A stretch of 64,000 bases of DNA from Helicobacter kayseriensis (lineage in GTDB: Bacteria > Campylobacterota > Campylobacteria > Campylobacterales > Helicobacteraceae). Positions 1-8,393 of the stretch are shown piece by piece. Both the position numbers and the translations under genes were made by a program. The stretch covers positions 1 to 64,000 of the forward strand of contig NZ_JAJTNB010000001.1 in NCBI RefSeq assembly GCF_021300655.1. The letters run 5' to 3'. Within the stretch, counting starts at the first letter, position 1; every line of letters starts with the position of its first letter. The notes beneath the pieces were generated by a model that was not told the DNA's origin, did not search any database, and worked only from the letters and a program-made list of their open reading frames with translations.

Positions 1-1874
1 CAACCCTTTGAGATTGTCAATCACACCTAGATCCACTTGAGCGCTTTTCACATCTCTTGAGTTTAAGACAAGTTTAGCTCCATTTCCCATGGTGAGGTTG
101 AGATTTCTATTTCCTTCTGTCACGGCTAGTTTTGCTCCCTCTTCGAGTGTCCCTCCATAGAAGACATTGTTAAGATTGACATTGAGAGTAGCATTTGCTC
201 CTGCTCTTAAGAGGGTAAGATTTACACTGTCTGCATAGATCTTGGCTCCATTGAAGAAGTTTTGGGTATGGTTAGAATTATCATAAGCAAGAGAGGTATA
301 AGCCATTTTATCTGTAAAGATAATCGATCCATTTCCTGAGATGGTTCCACTATAGACAATTCCACGCACATTTCCATTTGTATTCTGATCATTTTCAATA
401 GAAGTTTTTCCAAAGAGGATTTGAGCATGATTATCCAAAGTGATAGTTCCAGTCTTTAAAGAAACTAATTCAATCGATGACCGTTCTGAAGTGCTTGTGA
501 TTTGATCAAAGAGGATTTTTCCTCCATTAAACGTCACATTGGCTTGATTTTCTAGTGAAATGATGCTCATCCAGTCATTAGAAGTGATTTCTTTGAAAAG
601 AATGTAAGAAGAGGAATCAAGATTGAAATTCGCATTTTTATTAAAATACATTGCAACAGCTGTTTCATAGCCATTAGGATTTGTTCTATTCCCCTCAATC
701 TTATTAAAGATAAGACGAGAATTATTAGAAAGATTATAAAAAGTTCCATCTTTAGATCCAGTTGTAATTCCCTTTACTGCTCCATTTCCAGATTTAAGGA
801 GATCAAATTGAATGGTAGAGTTTGAAAGATCATAGAGAGTGTATTGTCCTCGATTAGTTAATCCTTCTGCTCCGCTTTTATTAGATTCAATATGTTTGAA
901 ATGAAGGGTTGAATCTTTGAGGATATGCTTTGAATTCCATGCATCAGAATCCTGCAAGATCCCTAGAGCATAAGATTCTCCAATGATTTTTTCAAAAGTC
1001 AGAGTAGAACCTTCATTGAGCTTGAGATTGAAATTCCCCTCGGCATTAGAGTAGATTCCATAAGATTGTTTATTATTATTGCTCGATGAAGGATTTGAAG
1101 TGTTGATTTCTTTGAATGTGACTTGACTACCTCCAGTGAGTTCAAAGTTGGTATGTACACTTGCTCCAGAAGTGAGAATGCCTGCATTATCTTTGCTTGC
1201 ATCAGAGAGTTTGGAAAATATCGTGCTCGAACCATTTTCAAAAAGGTAGTTGTTGGAATTTCTATAGTTGTCTTTATCATTGACTTTAGAGCTCCATTGG
1301 TTATTGAGAATAGCGACGCGATCATTTGATCCTTTATCTTCTGTCCCTGTAAGGATATAGATCCCTTCTCCAAGAGTGAATTCTCCTCCATTGTTATTCA
1401 TCACATAGCTTTTGGCATTGGGATTTCCAGAAGAGGGTGCAAGTCCTTGGAATTGGATTTTGATTGTTTTTCCATTGGATTTTACAAGAGTGTTGCCTTT
1501 GGTATTGATGCGAATACCATAGATGCTTCCTCTATCAGCCCCATTATTATTATATGCAGAAAAAACTAAATCCCCCTTCATCGTAGCTTGACTGCCATTC
1601 TCTGTATTAAAAACAATTCCATAAGAATTGTTTGTTGTTGAAATGATTGTTCCGAATTTATCTTCTTGTGTCCCATCGGCACCGCCCTTGTAGGTGAGTC
1701 CACTATTTTCAAAATAACTATCTTGTGAAGCGCCACTTTGACTTGCATTCCCCACATTCCACCATTGTTCTGCAAGAGCGACATTGCTTAGAGTGAGTGC
1801 TAGAGTAGAAGCGATGAGTGGTTTATACCAACCTTTTGTCCCCCCCCCCTGTATGTTTTCTTAAAAGCTTTCAT
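1..1874 (-). CDS. Phase-variable autotransporter passenger, currently out of frame; 3' end beyond window
   Basis: One minus-strand frame of about 612 codons runs from 1839 to the window edge without a stop. It is entered from an ATG at 1874 with AAGGAG six bases upstream. Between them lie ten G (1849-1840). With ten G the ATG frame ends at TAG 1802-1800 after 24 residues; eleven or eight G would fuse the start to the long frame. The fused product would begin MKAFKKTYRGGG, then a hydrophobic stretch ending ALA before EQWW, an extended signal peptide. The rest is rich in Asn, Ser, Thr and Gly in short repeats such as NNNGGEFTLGEGIYI, with no cysteine seen, as in beta-helical autotransporter passengers. 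The translocator domain would lie outside the window, so the autotransporter assignment is inferred from passenger style. It is probably a surface adhesin or toxin-like protein. Confidence 0.8.
1840..1849 (-). repeat. Homopolymeric G10 contingency tract in autotransporter start
   Basis: Ten C on the plus strand, read as ten G on the coding strand, between codon 9 and the hydrophobic core of the signal peptide. Slipped-strand change by +1 or -2 restores the reading frame; the sequenced state is OFF. Poly-G tracts of 8-12 are the classic contingency switch in Helicobacter and Campylobacter. Confidence 0.85.
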
Positions 1875-2147
1875 TTGTATCTCCTTGAATTTTTGTGTCA
1901 TTTGAGAATCTCTAGAGAGGATCTAGAGAAGATTGACAGAGATATTTGTAGCCAAAAACTCAAGGAAACCAAAGAAAAACATTAGAGAACTTTAATGAAA
2001 TATAAATGTTTATAAAAAAGATAATAAAAGTTAAAAAATAAATTTCTTCTTTTTAGAAAAAATATTAGATTAGAGAAGATTTCATTAGAGATTAAAAATT
2101 TTGAAATAAATTATAGTAGATAGAGAGAGAAGAGATTAAAAATCTCT
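1875..2147. other. A+T-rich intergenic region between autotransporter and YhcH-family gene
   Basis: No gene seen. It holds the candidate promoter near 1945, an 8-bp hairpin in the presumed leader (arms 1909-1916 and 1922-1929, TCTCTAGA with its complement, 5-base loop), and a 13-base direct repeat AGAGATTAAAAAT at 2087 and 2131, the second copy inside the hairpin at 2130-2148. Several T and A runs are typical of promoter DNA in this group. Confidence 0.4.
1945..1950 (-). promoter_or_regulatory. Candidate -10 box for the left-edge autotransporter
   Basis: Minus strand reads TTTTTGGCTACAAA, an extended -10-like element about 70 bases upstream of the ATG at 1874. Epsilonproteobacterial sigma70 promoters depend mainly on the -10 box and upstream T stretches, as here. 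Placement is by eye only. Confidence 0.35.
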
Positions 2148-2148
2148 T
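2130..2148 (-). terminator. Hairpin at the end of the YhcH-family gene
   Basis: AAGAGATT, three A, AATCTCTT: a perfect 8-bp stem with a 3-base loop touching the stop codon of the upstream minus-strand gene. The minus-strand continuation is CTCTCTC rather than a U tract, so it may be a weak terminator or 3' end stabiliser. Confidence 0.4.
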
Positions 2149-2660
2149 TATAAGCGGTGTTTGATGAGGCTTAGAGGGACTTTGAAGATCGCCTTTTTGA
2201 CACTTTGTCCGATCTCTTTTTCTGTCCCGATTCCCACCCCATGGACATCTTGAGGGAAAAGGATACACATTTCTTTTGCCTTTAGGATCAGATGACTGAG
2301 TGGCTGAATGGGTGTGTGGATCTCCAAGTCTTTGATAGGATCATAAGCTGTTTGGAGCGTGAAAGATCCTTTGTCCCCGATCAGATAGCGTTCAAAGCCT
2401 TCAAGGACGACTTGAAAGTCGATGTATTTTTGATGAGATTCAAAAAAGCCATTTTCTTCGGGTTTTAGTTTGTAACAATGTGTGATGAAAAACATTCCAT
2501 ATTCTAGAGGAGTTTCAAAATTTTCTCCTTCATTGAGGGTTTGGATACGAGATAAAAACTCTGGCTTAAAAAGAGAGCAGATCTGAAGATAGAGATATTC
2601 GAGTTCTTCTGTTTTGCTAAAGAGTGGGGAGAGGTCATCGATTTTTCCAAAAATTGCCAT
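2148..2660 (-). CDS. YhcH/YjgK/YiaL family sugar-binding protein
   Basis: This 170-residue protein matches the single-domain cupin family of YhcH, YiaL and NanQ (DUF386). Visible hallmarks are ESHQKYIDFQVVLEG at about 74-88 and CILFPQDVHGVG at about 132-143, which carry the Glu/His residues that bind metal in the family. Characterised members act as anomerases (for sialic acid, NanQ) or accompany sugar catabolism. Its length is normal. ATG follows AAGGAT. It is the last gene of a minus-strand run beginning with the LPS heptosyltransferase gene. No sialic acid catabolic genes are nearby, so the substrate is unknown. Confidence 0.8.
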   Translation of the reverse strand: MAIFGKIDDLSPLFSKTEELEYLYLQICSLFKPEFLSRIQTLNEGENFETPLEYGMFFITHCYKLKPEENGFFESHQKYIDFQVVLEGFERYLIGDKGSFTLQTAYDPIKDLEIHTPIQPLSHLILKAKEMCILFPQDVHGVGIGTEKEIGQSVKKAIFKVPLSLIKHRL

Positions 2661-2707
2661 TTTAGATCCTTAGTGATGTATTGGGAGAGATTTTAGCAGG
2701 CTTTTGT

Positions 2708-3505
2708 CTAGATTGAATGGGGAAGATGAAAGTTTTGCAAGGAAGATAGCTCATCAGGAGAAAAGCCACATTGAAGTCTTGCTTGGGTATTGAGGATTTT
2801 GGGAGGGGTGTAGGAATAATGTCGCAAGATCTCTTCAAAGCTTCGCGAATCATTGGAAAATTTCCACCATTTATCCCCTTTGCTTACATGAGAGATTTCA
2901 TCTTTTAAAATCACTTGAAGCACTTGAAGAATCTCATCGCGTAGATGATGAGAAGATTTGGAAACCTTTTGGACGACGAAAGGATTGGCATCCAATCCCC
3001 CTGCCTCTAACCCTCGATGCACCAAAGCCATCCGATCAGCAAAGATTGGAGTGGCTTTCATCGCATCAAAAAGATTGCTATGCACTTCAAAATCCCCATA
3101 ATCAAATCCTATGCGTTGCAATAATGATCGAAGCATCTGAAAGTGTTGGATTTCTTCTTTGGCGACCTCAATCCAGTTGAGATAAAACTCCATGGGAAGA
3201 TTCCTAAAGCGATAGCTTGCATCAAGGGCTAAATCGATCGCAGAGTATTCGATATGAGCGATAGAGTGGAGGAAAGAGGCCATTGCAGTATCATTTTTGA
3301 GTATTTTGGGGCGTGAAATTTTGGTGGGATGGACGATTTTGCAGATTCCTTGATAGATAGGAGAGCCAATATGGCGGATAGTGTAAGTATGATCAAGGCA
3401 AAGGGAGGAGAGGGAAGATAGGAGAGATTCAAAGAGTGCAAAACGCTTAGAGATTTGTGGGGTGTGTAAAATCTCTTCAAGAAGGGCAAAAAAGTTTTCT
3501 TGCAT
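2708..3505 (-). CDS. DUF455 family ferritin-like protein
   Basis: The 265-residue product carries the DUF455 (COG2833) signature: HIEYSAIDLALD at about 84-95, then VAKEEIQHFQML and DYGDFEVHSNLFDAM, with a later DEISHV. The Glu and His pairs lie in helices as in ferritin-like di-metal proteins. The biochemical role of the family is not established; proximity to hydroxylases in tRNA modification (MiaE-like fold) is suggestive only. ATG follows AAGGAAAG placed directly after the stop of the 29-codon ORF upstream. The gene sits between waaF and the YhcH-family gene, probably in one transcript. Confidence 0.82.
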   Translation of the reverse strand: MQENFFALLEEILHTPQISKRFALFESLLSSLSSLCLDHTYTIRHIGSPIYQGICKIVHPTKISRPKILKNDTAMASFLHSIAHIEYSAIDLALDASYRFRNLPMEFYLNWIEVAKEEIQHFQMLRSLLQRIGFDYGDFEVHSNLFDAMKATPIFADRMALVHRGLEAGGLDANPFVVQKVSKSSHHLRDEILQVLQVILKDEISHVSKGDKWWKFSNDSRSFEEILRHYSYTPPKILNTQARLQCGFSPDELSSLQNFHLPHSI

Positions 3506-3515
3506 TGGCTTTCCT

Positions 3516-3605
3516 TTAGTCTTTTAACTTAGAGCGATAATAGAGTAAAATAAGAGCGATAAGCCCAAAAATAATCACTTCATATATTAGACTGCTAAAA
3601 TTCAT
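3516..3605 (-). CDS. Putative 29-residue single-span membrane peptide
   Basis: The ATG at 3605 overlaps the last codons of waaF (GATGAATTTTAG), and the TAA at 3516-3518 ends 10 bp before the DUF455 start. The product has a polar start, a hydrophobic run (VIIFGLIALILLYY) and a basic end (RSKLKD), a typical small transmembrane protein. AGGGA lies 8 bases before the ATG. The tight tiling between two genes supports translation, but no homologue is known to me. Confidence 0.5.
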   Translation of the reverse strand: MNFSSLIYEVIIFGLIALILLYYRSKLKD

Positions 3606-4599
3606 CTTTTGATTCCCTAGAATCCAATAGTTTTTCTATCCTGTTGATGACTTCATCGGGTGTGATGAGTTTCATGCATTGGTGATGTTTGAGAGGACAT
3701 TCTCTTTTCATGCAAGGCGAGCATGAGAGATGCTTGCTTAGGATGAGTTGTGGAGAATCTGTATTATACGGTGATGTTTCTTTGTAGTCAGTGGGTCCAA
3801 AGATCGCTATAAGGGGGATTCCAAGACTTGAGGCGATATGCATCGGTCCGCTATCATTTGTCAAGAATAAATCAAGTGAAGCGATGCTGTCGATGAGGGT
3901 AGGGATGCTTGTTTTGGCTGTGAGGTCGATGAGTTGATGTGTGGGGGCTAGAGAAGAGATAGCGCTTGTGATGCGTTGATTGGCTTGTATTTCATCTTTT
4001 CCACCATAGAGAATCACTTCATAATCTTTTTGCAAAAGATAGGCAATCACTTCGATGAAGTATGCTTCACACCATCTCTTCGCACTCCCATATTTTGCTC
4101 CTGCATTGATTCCGATGCGTATTTTTTGACTCTTGGGGTGTGGGTGACATTTGAGATGAAGTTTGGGGTGAGGGGGGATGGGGATAGATAGAGGTGTTAG
4201 GAGATGGAGATAGCGATTGACTTGATGGAGTTTGGGTTGGGGTGTCAGTGCATGTGTGAGCAAAAAGGAGCGAAGATTTTTGGCATAGCCAATCCTTTGC
4301 GTGCTTTTAGTCCAAAACAAAAGAAGAGCAGAGGGAAGATTGTTTTGAAAAGTGATGGCGATATCGTGTTTGCCAATCTCTTGGGCTAGTTTATAGGTCG
4401 CCCAAAGGCGATTTTTGGACTGTTTGGTTTGATCGATGATCAGGTGATCTTGTGATGGACGATCAAAGATCCCAATGCTTGCAGGAGACCCTACAAATGT
4501 AAAGGATGCTTGGGGATAATGAGATCGAAGTGTCTCAATCGTAGGGGTTGCCATCACGGCATCTCCTAGCCAAGTTGGAAGCCTTAGTAAAATTTTCAA
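3595..4599 (-). CDS. waaF: Lipopolysaccharide heptosyltransferase II
   Basis: A 334-residue GT9-family glycosyltransferase that adds the second L-glycero-D-manno-heptose to the LPS inner core from ADP-heptose, at the cytoplasmic face of the inner membrane. The N-terminal LLRLPTWLGDAVMATP and C-terminal TNDSGPMHIASSLGIP plus AIFGPTDYKETSPY are the family's donor and acceptor site motifs. A late Cys cluster (CSPCMKRECPLKHHQC) is common in WaaF. The start is TTG at 4599, with AAGGAAAG just upstream. It heads the minus-strand operon and is divergent from hisS. Confidence 0.93.
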   Translation of the reverse strand: MKILLRLPTWLGDAVMATPTIETLRSHYPQASFTFVGSPASIGIFDRPSQDHLIIDQTKQSKNRLWATYKLAQEIGKHDIAITFQNNLPSALLLFWTKSTQRIGYAKNLRSFLLTHALTPQPKLHQVNRYLHLLTPLSIPIPPHPKLHLKCHPHPKSQKIRIGINAGAKYGSAKRWCEAYFIEVIAYLLQKDYEVILYGGKDEIQANQRITSAISSLAPTHQLIDLTAKTSIPTLIDSIASLDLFLTNDSGPMHIASSLGIPLIAIFGPTDYKETSPYNTDSPQLILSKHLSCSPCMKRECPLKHHQCMKLITPDEVINRIEKLLDSRESKDEF

Positions 4600-4688
4600 A
4601 TCTTTCCTTGTTGTTTTGTGATTAAGGGCGTCATTTTACTTTATAGCTTATGTAAAATTGCGGTTTATTTTGATTTGGAGATGATGAA

Positions 4689-6002
4689 ATGTTGATTCAG
4701 GCAAGGACATTGAGTGGTTTTAAAGATCGACTGCCTCAAGAGGCGATTGCTAAGAGTGAGTTGCTAAGAAAGATTGTGACTGTTTTTGAGGGATTTGGAT
4801 TTGTCCCTATTGAGACTCCCCATCTAGAGTATGCTGATGTTTTGATCAAACAAGGAAGCGATGAAATACAAAAGGAGCTCTATGCCTTTAAAGATCATGG
4901 TGGGAGAGATGTGGCATTGAGATTTGATCTAACTGTCCCGCTAGCAAGATTTGTCTCCCAACATCGCCATACTCTTCCTATGCCTTTCAAGCGTTATGCG
5001 ATTGGCAATGTGTTTCGAGGTGAGAGGGCTCAGAGGGGGAGATATAGGGAATTTACACAATGTGATTTTGATTTTATTGGAAGTAAGAGTATCGCAAGCG
5101 ATAGTGAGATCTTGCAAATGATCGCTTCGATTATGCAGGCTTTGGAGGTGGGGAGATTTCAAATCTCAATCAATCATCGAGGGATTTTGAATGGGATTTG
5201 CGAATTTCTTGGAATCAAAGAAATAAATGGAGCCTTGAGAATTATCGATAAGCTTGACAAAATCGGAAAAGATGGAGTGGAAAAAGAGTTGATTGAAACT
5301 CTTGGATTTTCTCAAGATTGTGCTAAGGAATTGCTAAAGCTTGTGGGGATTAGGCAAAATGGAGGGGTTGATGAGTTTTTTCAATCCATCGCATTTTTGA
5401 AAGAATACAATACGACACTTTTGGGAGCAATTTCTGAGCTAGAAGAGCTTGCTGGGATCTTAAAAGCTTTGGATCTTCCTAAAGATTCTTGGGTGTTTAA
5501 TTTTTCTATTGCACGAGGACTTGGATACTACACAGGAATCATTTATGAGACGATTTTGATGGATCTTCCAAATTTGGGAAGTGTGTGTTCTGGCGGAAGA
5601 TATGATCACTTGACAAAAACTTTTAGCAAAGAGGATTTGAGTGGGGTAGGGGCAAGTGTAGGGCTTGATCGATTGTTGGCTGGTCTTGAGGAGTTGGGAA
5701 AAATGCAAGCCAAAAAGACAAAAGCCAAGATTCTTGCTCTTGCAATGCAGAAAGAGCAAATGCCCTTTGTGCAGGCCTTTGCACAGCAATTGCGAAAAGA
5801 AGGTGTTGGGTGTGAGGTCTATCCTGATTGCATTAAGCTAGGAAAAATCTTCTCTTATGCAGATTCTAAGGGGTTTGAATATGTCGTGATTGTTGGAGAA
5901 GATGAGGCAAGGGAACAAAAGGTGAGTTTGAAGAATATGCAAAGTGGAGAGCAGTATAGTCAGCTTGGTTTGCAAGAAGTGCTTGAGTATTGTAAGGAGT
6001 AG
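4689..6002 (+). CDS. hisS: Histidyl-tRNA synthetase
   Basis: A 437-residue class II aminoacyl-tRNA synthetase charging tRNA-His in the cytoplasm. Motif 1 lies around FGFVPIETPHLEYAD. Motif 2 is near YRFTQ-like sequence (RYREFTQCDFD), and the histidine-specific loop is ARGLGYYTGIIYE at about 275-287. The C-terminal anticodon-binding domain follows. Length is normal for the family. It is followed after 2 bp by the NYN gene, so the two are probably co-transcribed. Confidence 0.96.
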   Translation: MLIQARTLSGFKDRLPQEAIAKSELLRKIVTVFEGFGFVPIETPHLEYADVLIKQGSDEIQKELYAFKDHGGRDVALRFDLTVPLARFVSQHRHTLPMPFKRYAIGNVFRGERAQRGRYREFTQCDFDFIGSKSIASDSEILQMIASIMQALEVGRFQISINHRGILNGICEFLGIKEINGALRIIDKLDKIGKDGVEKELIETLGFSQDCAKELLKLVGIRQNGGVDEFFQSIAFLKEYNTTLLGAISELEELAGILKALDLPKDSWVFNFSIARGLGYYTGIIYETILMDLPNLGSVCSGGRYDHLTKTFSKEDLSGVGASVGLDRLLAGLEELGKMQAKKTKAKILALAMQKEQMPFVQAFAQQLRKEGVGCEVYPDCIKLGKIFSYADSKGFEYVVIVGEDEAREQKVSLKNMQSGEQYSQLGLQEVLEYCKE

Positions 6003-6004
6003 AA

Positions 6005-6739
6005 ATGTCACAAAAGATGCGAGAAGAGCGAGGTAAAAAAGTTGCTTTGTTTATTGATAGTGAGAATATTAGTCATCGTTTGATTTCTGAGGTGATGGAG
6101 AGACTTGAGGGGTTTGGTGAGATTTGTATCAAAAAAGCTTATGGTGATTGGAGAAAGAATGATTTGAGGGGTTGGGATGAATGGCTCTCTAAATATTCTA
6201 TTGAGCCTGTGCATCTCATCACAGGAAATGGAATCAAAACAAACTCAAGTGATATAAAAATCGCTATTGATGTGATGAATACGCTTTTTTCTGAACGTAT
6301 GGATTGTATAGCATTGGTTACAAGCGATAGTGATTTTGCCCCATTAGCTCAAGAGATACGCACCCGAGGGATTGTTTCGATTGGCTTTGGTGAGGCCAAA
6401 AGTCGAGAATCTCTAAGAAATGCTTTTACAAGTTTTGAAGAAGTGGGAAGAGATAAAGAAGAGGATCTTTCTTCAAATCGCTATCTCATTAATCTTTTGA
6501 GACAAGCTACAGAATCTACAATGGGTGAAGATGGCAAGTCAATGGTTTCGCGTGTGGGGATTTGGCTAAAGGATCATTATTATAAAAGTGCATCAAGTTA
6601 TGGAAGAGAGACTTGGGGGGAGGTGTTTCGAGCGTTGGATGAACATTTTGAGGTTACTTATGGGGGAAGGGACAATAAGGTGATGTTTGTAGAATACACC
6701 CCCAAAAAGCGTCATTATTACTCTAGAAGAGCAAAATAG
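6005..6739 (+). CDS. NYN-domain putative ribonuclease with C-terminal LOTUS-like domain
   Basis: The 244-residue product begins with a NYN (LabA/DUF88, PIN-like) domain: ALFIDSENIS at about 14-23, SSDIKIAIDVM near 82-92 and TSDSDFAPLA near 103-112, which supply the acidic residues for metal-dependent RNase activity. After a linker, residues of about 150-235 (SMVSRVGIWLKDHYY to KVMFVEYTPKK) fit an OST-HTH/LOTUS RNA-binding module. The family is thought to act in RNA processing. The 2-bp gap after hisS suggests one transcript. The RNA target is unknown. Confidence 0.85.
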   Translation: MSQKMREERGKKVALFIDSENISHRLISEVMERLEGFGEICIKKAYGDWRKNDLRGWDEWLSKYSIEPVHLITGNGIKTNSSDIKIAIDVMNTLFSERMDCIALVTSDSDFAPLAQEIRTRGIVSIGFGEAKSRESLRNAFTSFEEVGRDKEEDLSSNRYLINLLRQATESTMGEDGKSMVSRVGIWLKDHYYKSASSYGRETWGEVFRALDEHFEVTYGGRDNKVMFVEYTPKKRHYYSRRAK

Positions 6740-6749
6740 CTCTTTATAG

Positions 6750-6780
6750 AGTGCCAAAAATCTTAAGGCACTGCTTTTTT
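6750..6780 (+). terminator. Rho-independent terminator after the NYN gene
   Basis: AGTGCC (6750-6755) pairs with GGCACT (6767-6772) across an 11-base loop, followed by GC and six T. It lies 11 bp past the stop codon on the plus strand. Confidence 0.7.
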
Positions 6781-6837
6781 AAGTTTCCAAAGTAAAAGTG
6801 TTGGTTAAGCTTTGCTTAATTGATTTTTATAAAGATG

Positions 6838-6869
6838 GCAAAACACAAATTTTTGTATTTGCGTTTTGC
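6838..6869 (-). terminator. Hairpin downstream of phosphomannomutase gene
   Basis: A 13-bp stem (6838-6850 with 6857-6869, one G.U/A.C mismatch) with a 6-base loop, 18 bp past the stop of the minus-strand phosphomannomutase gene. The minus-strand continuation, CATCTTTATAAAAAT, has only a weak U tract. A further short stem, TTAAGC-TTT-GCTTAA near 6805, points the other way. Confidence 0.5.
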
Positions 6870-6886
6870 TTAGTTCTTGAGGATTC

Positions 6887-8269
6887 TTATGTATTAAGGA
6901 GCGTAAGGATCTGCTCTTTGTATTCTTGGAGTTTTTCTTTTGATTTGGCTTCAAAGCGTGTGACAAGAACAGGCGTTGTATTGCTTGCGCGCACAAGTCC
7001 CCACCCTTCTTCAAAAATGATACGCACTCCATCGATAGTGATAAGATCAAGGATGGGGGGGAAGTCTTTGGGAGGGTGATTGAGTTTGCAAATCAACTCT
7101 TCAATCACTGCAAATTTTTTCTCTTCTTGTGTGGGGATTTTTTCTTCTGCTGTAGAAAAAAGCTGAGGGAGAGAAAAGATTTCCTCTTCAACTGCCTGCA
7201 CACTGCTATGCAAAAAGAGCTCTAAAGCTCTCAATCCAGCATAAATTGCATCATCATAACCATAATAGCGATCATTGAAAAAGATATGCCCGCTCATTTC
7301 TGCAGCTAGAGAGGCGTTGAGCTCTTTGAGCTTGACTTTGAGGTTGCTATGACCTGTTTTATACATCACGGATTTCCCTAGCTTATTGCATTCATCATAC
7401 ATAACTTGAGAGCATTTCACCTCTCCGATGATAATAGGGGTTTGAGGTGCGATTTCTCTAGCGATTTGTCTAGCAAACAAGATTGCAAGCTCATCGCCTT
7501 TGTAGGAATGATGGCTTGTGAGGAGAGCGATTCTGTCTGCATCTCCATCAAAGGCTAGAGCGATAGGGATATTTTGATTTTTCATAAGTTGTTTGAGGTC
7601 GGCAAGATTTTTTTCTTCGCTTGGATCTGGGTGATGGTTGGGAAACTCTCCATCGGGTTTTTCATAGAGCGCGACAAAATCGATATTAAGATTCTCTAAA
7701 ACAGGGATGATGCCTATTCCTGCGACGCCATTCCCACAATCAATGGCGATTTTGTGAGGAAAATTTTTGAGAGACTGAAAATGCTGAGTAAGAAAATCGA
7801 TATAGGATTGCAAGATTGTTGTTTTTTGAATCGTTGCAGTTTGCATCAAGGGAAGATTTTCAAAGGGAATCAAAGATTTTTTGAGTTTTTGAATCTCTTT
7901 TCCATAAAAGGGTTTTCCAAAAAGAGTGATTTTAAAGCCATTGTATTCTTTGGGATTATGAGATCCTGTGATCATAATCGAGTTGCGTGTTTGCAGGCTA
8001 GTATCAAAGGTTGCAAAATAAGCAACAGGTGTTGGAATCAATCCCAAATCATAGATTTGAATCTGATTGGCTCCTAAGCCCAGAGAAAGCCATTCAAAAA
8101 GCGTGATAGAGTGTGTTCTAGCATCATAGCCAATGCAGATTGAATCTTCGCCCTGATCCTTAAGTAATCTTCCGATTTCATAGGCGATGGACACAACGGT
8201 TGATTTGTCAAGATCAGTTAGAAAAATACCTCGAATATCGTATTCTCGAAAAATATGGTCTTTGCTCAT
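6887..8269 (-). CDS. manB: Phosphomannomutase/phosphoglucomutase
   Basis: A 460-residue alpha-D-phosphohexomutase converting mannose-6-P (and probably glucose-6-P) to the 1-phosphate for sugar nucleotides of LPS and glycans. Landmarks in order are FREYDIRGIF at the start, the phosphoserine loop ITGSHNPKEYNGFK at about 99-112, the Mg2+ loop AFDGDADR at about 238-245, the sugar loop AAEMSGHIFFNDR at about 324-336, and the phosphate loop VRASNTTPVLVTRFEAK near the end. The start is supported by AAGGAG before the ATG. A run of seven C lies in the coding strand near 7055-7061. Substrate specificity cannot be fixed from sequence. Confidence 0.93.
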   Translation of the reverse strand: MSKDHIFREYDIRGIFLTDLDKSTVVSIAYEIGRLLKDQGEDSICIGYDARTHSITLFEWLSLGLGANQIQIYDLGLIPTPVAYFATFDTSLQTRNSIMITGSHNPKEYNGFKITLFGKPFYGKEIQKLKKSLIPFENLPLMQTATIQKTTILQSYIDFLTQHFQSLKNFPHKIAIDCGNGVAGIGIIPVLENLNIDFVALYEKPDGEFPNHHPDPSEEKNLADLKQLMKNQNIPIALAFDGDADRIALLTSHHSYKGDELAILFARQIAREIAPQTPIIIGEVKCSQVMYDECNKLGKSVMYKTGHSNLKVKLKELNASLAAEMSGHIFFNDRYYGYDDAIYAGLRALELFLHSSVQAVEEEIFSLPQLFSTAEEKIPTQEEKKFAVIEELICKLNHPPKDFPPILDLITIDGVRIIFEEGWGLVRASNTTPVLVTRFEAKSKEKLQEYKEQILTLLNT

Positions 8270-8352
8270 CGTTGGATTTCTCCTTAAAATTTAAAAGCTA
8301 AAAACTACAATTTTATAAAATTTTTGAAGTGGGGAGGATAAAGTTTTTTGGC

Positions 8353-8358
8353 TAAAAT
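8353..8358 (+). promoter_or_regulatory. Candidate -10 box for the fliF operon
   Basis: GTTTTTTGGCTAAAAT, a T-rich stretch leading into TAAAAT, 35 bp before the fliF start codon. It resembles epsilonproteobacterial sigma70 promoters; no clear sigma54 (GG-N10-GC) or sigma28 element was recognised. Confidence 0.35.
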
Positions 8359-8393
8359 AGCGAGTATTTTTAAAAAAATTTAAGGTTGAAACA

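Noticed and set aside
999-1391. 130-codon minus-strand open frame within the autotransporter region
   Set aside because: Wrong frame; the passenger frame is open from 1839 to 1 and has coherent beta-helix-like content.
2000-2120. Direct AT repeats as a possible origin or iteron array
   Set aside because: Repeats are short and irregular, and no DnaA-box cluster or replication gene is adjacent.
6801-6830. Third terminator-like stem (TTAAGC-TTT-GCTTAA) in the convergent gap
   Set aside because: Only six base pairs, and a better terminator stands upstream on the same strand.
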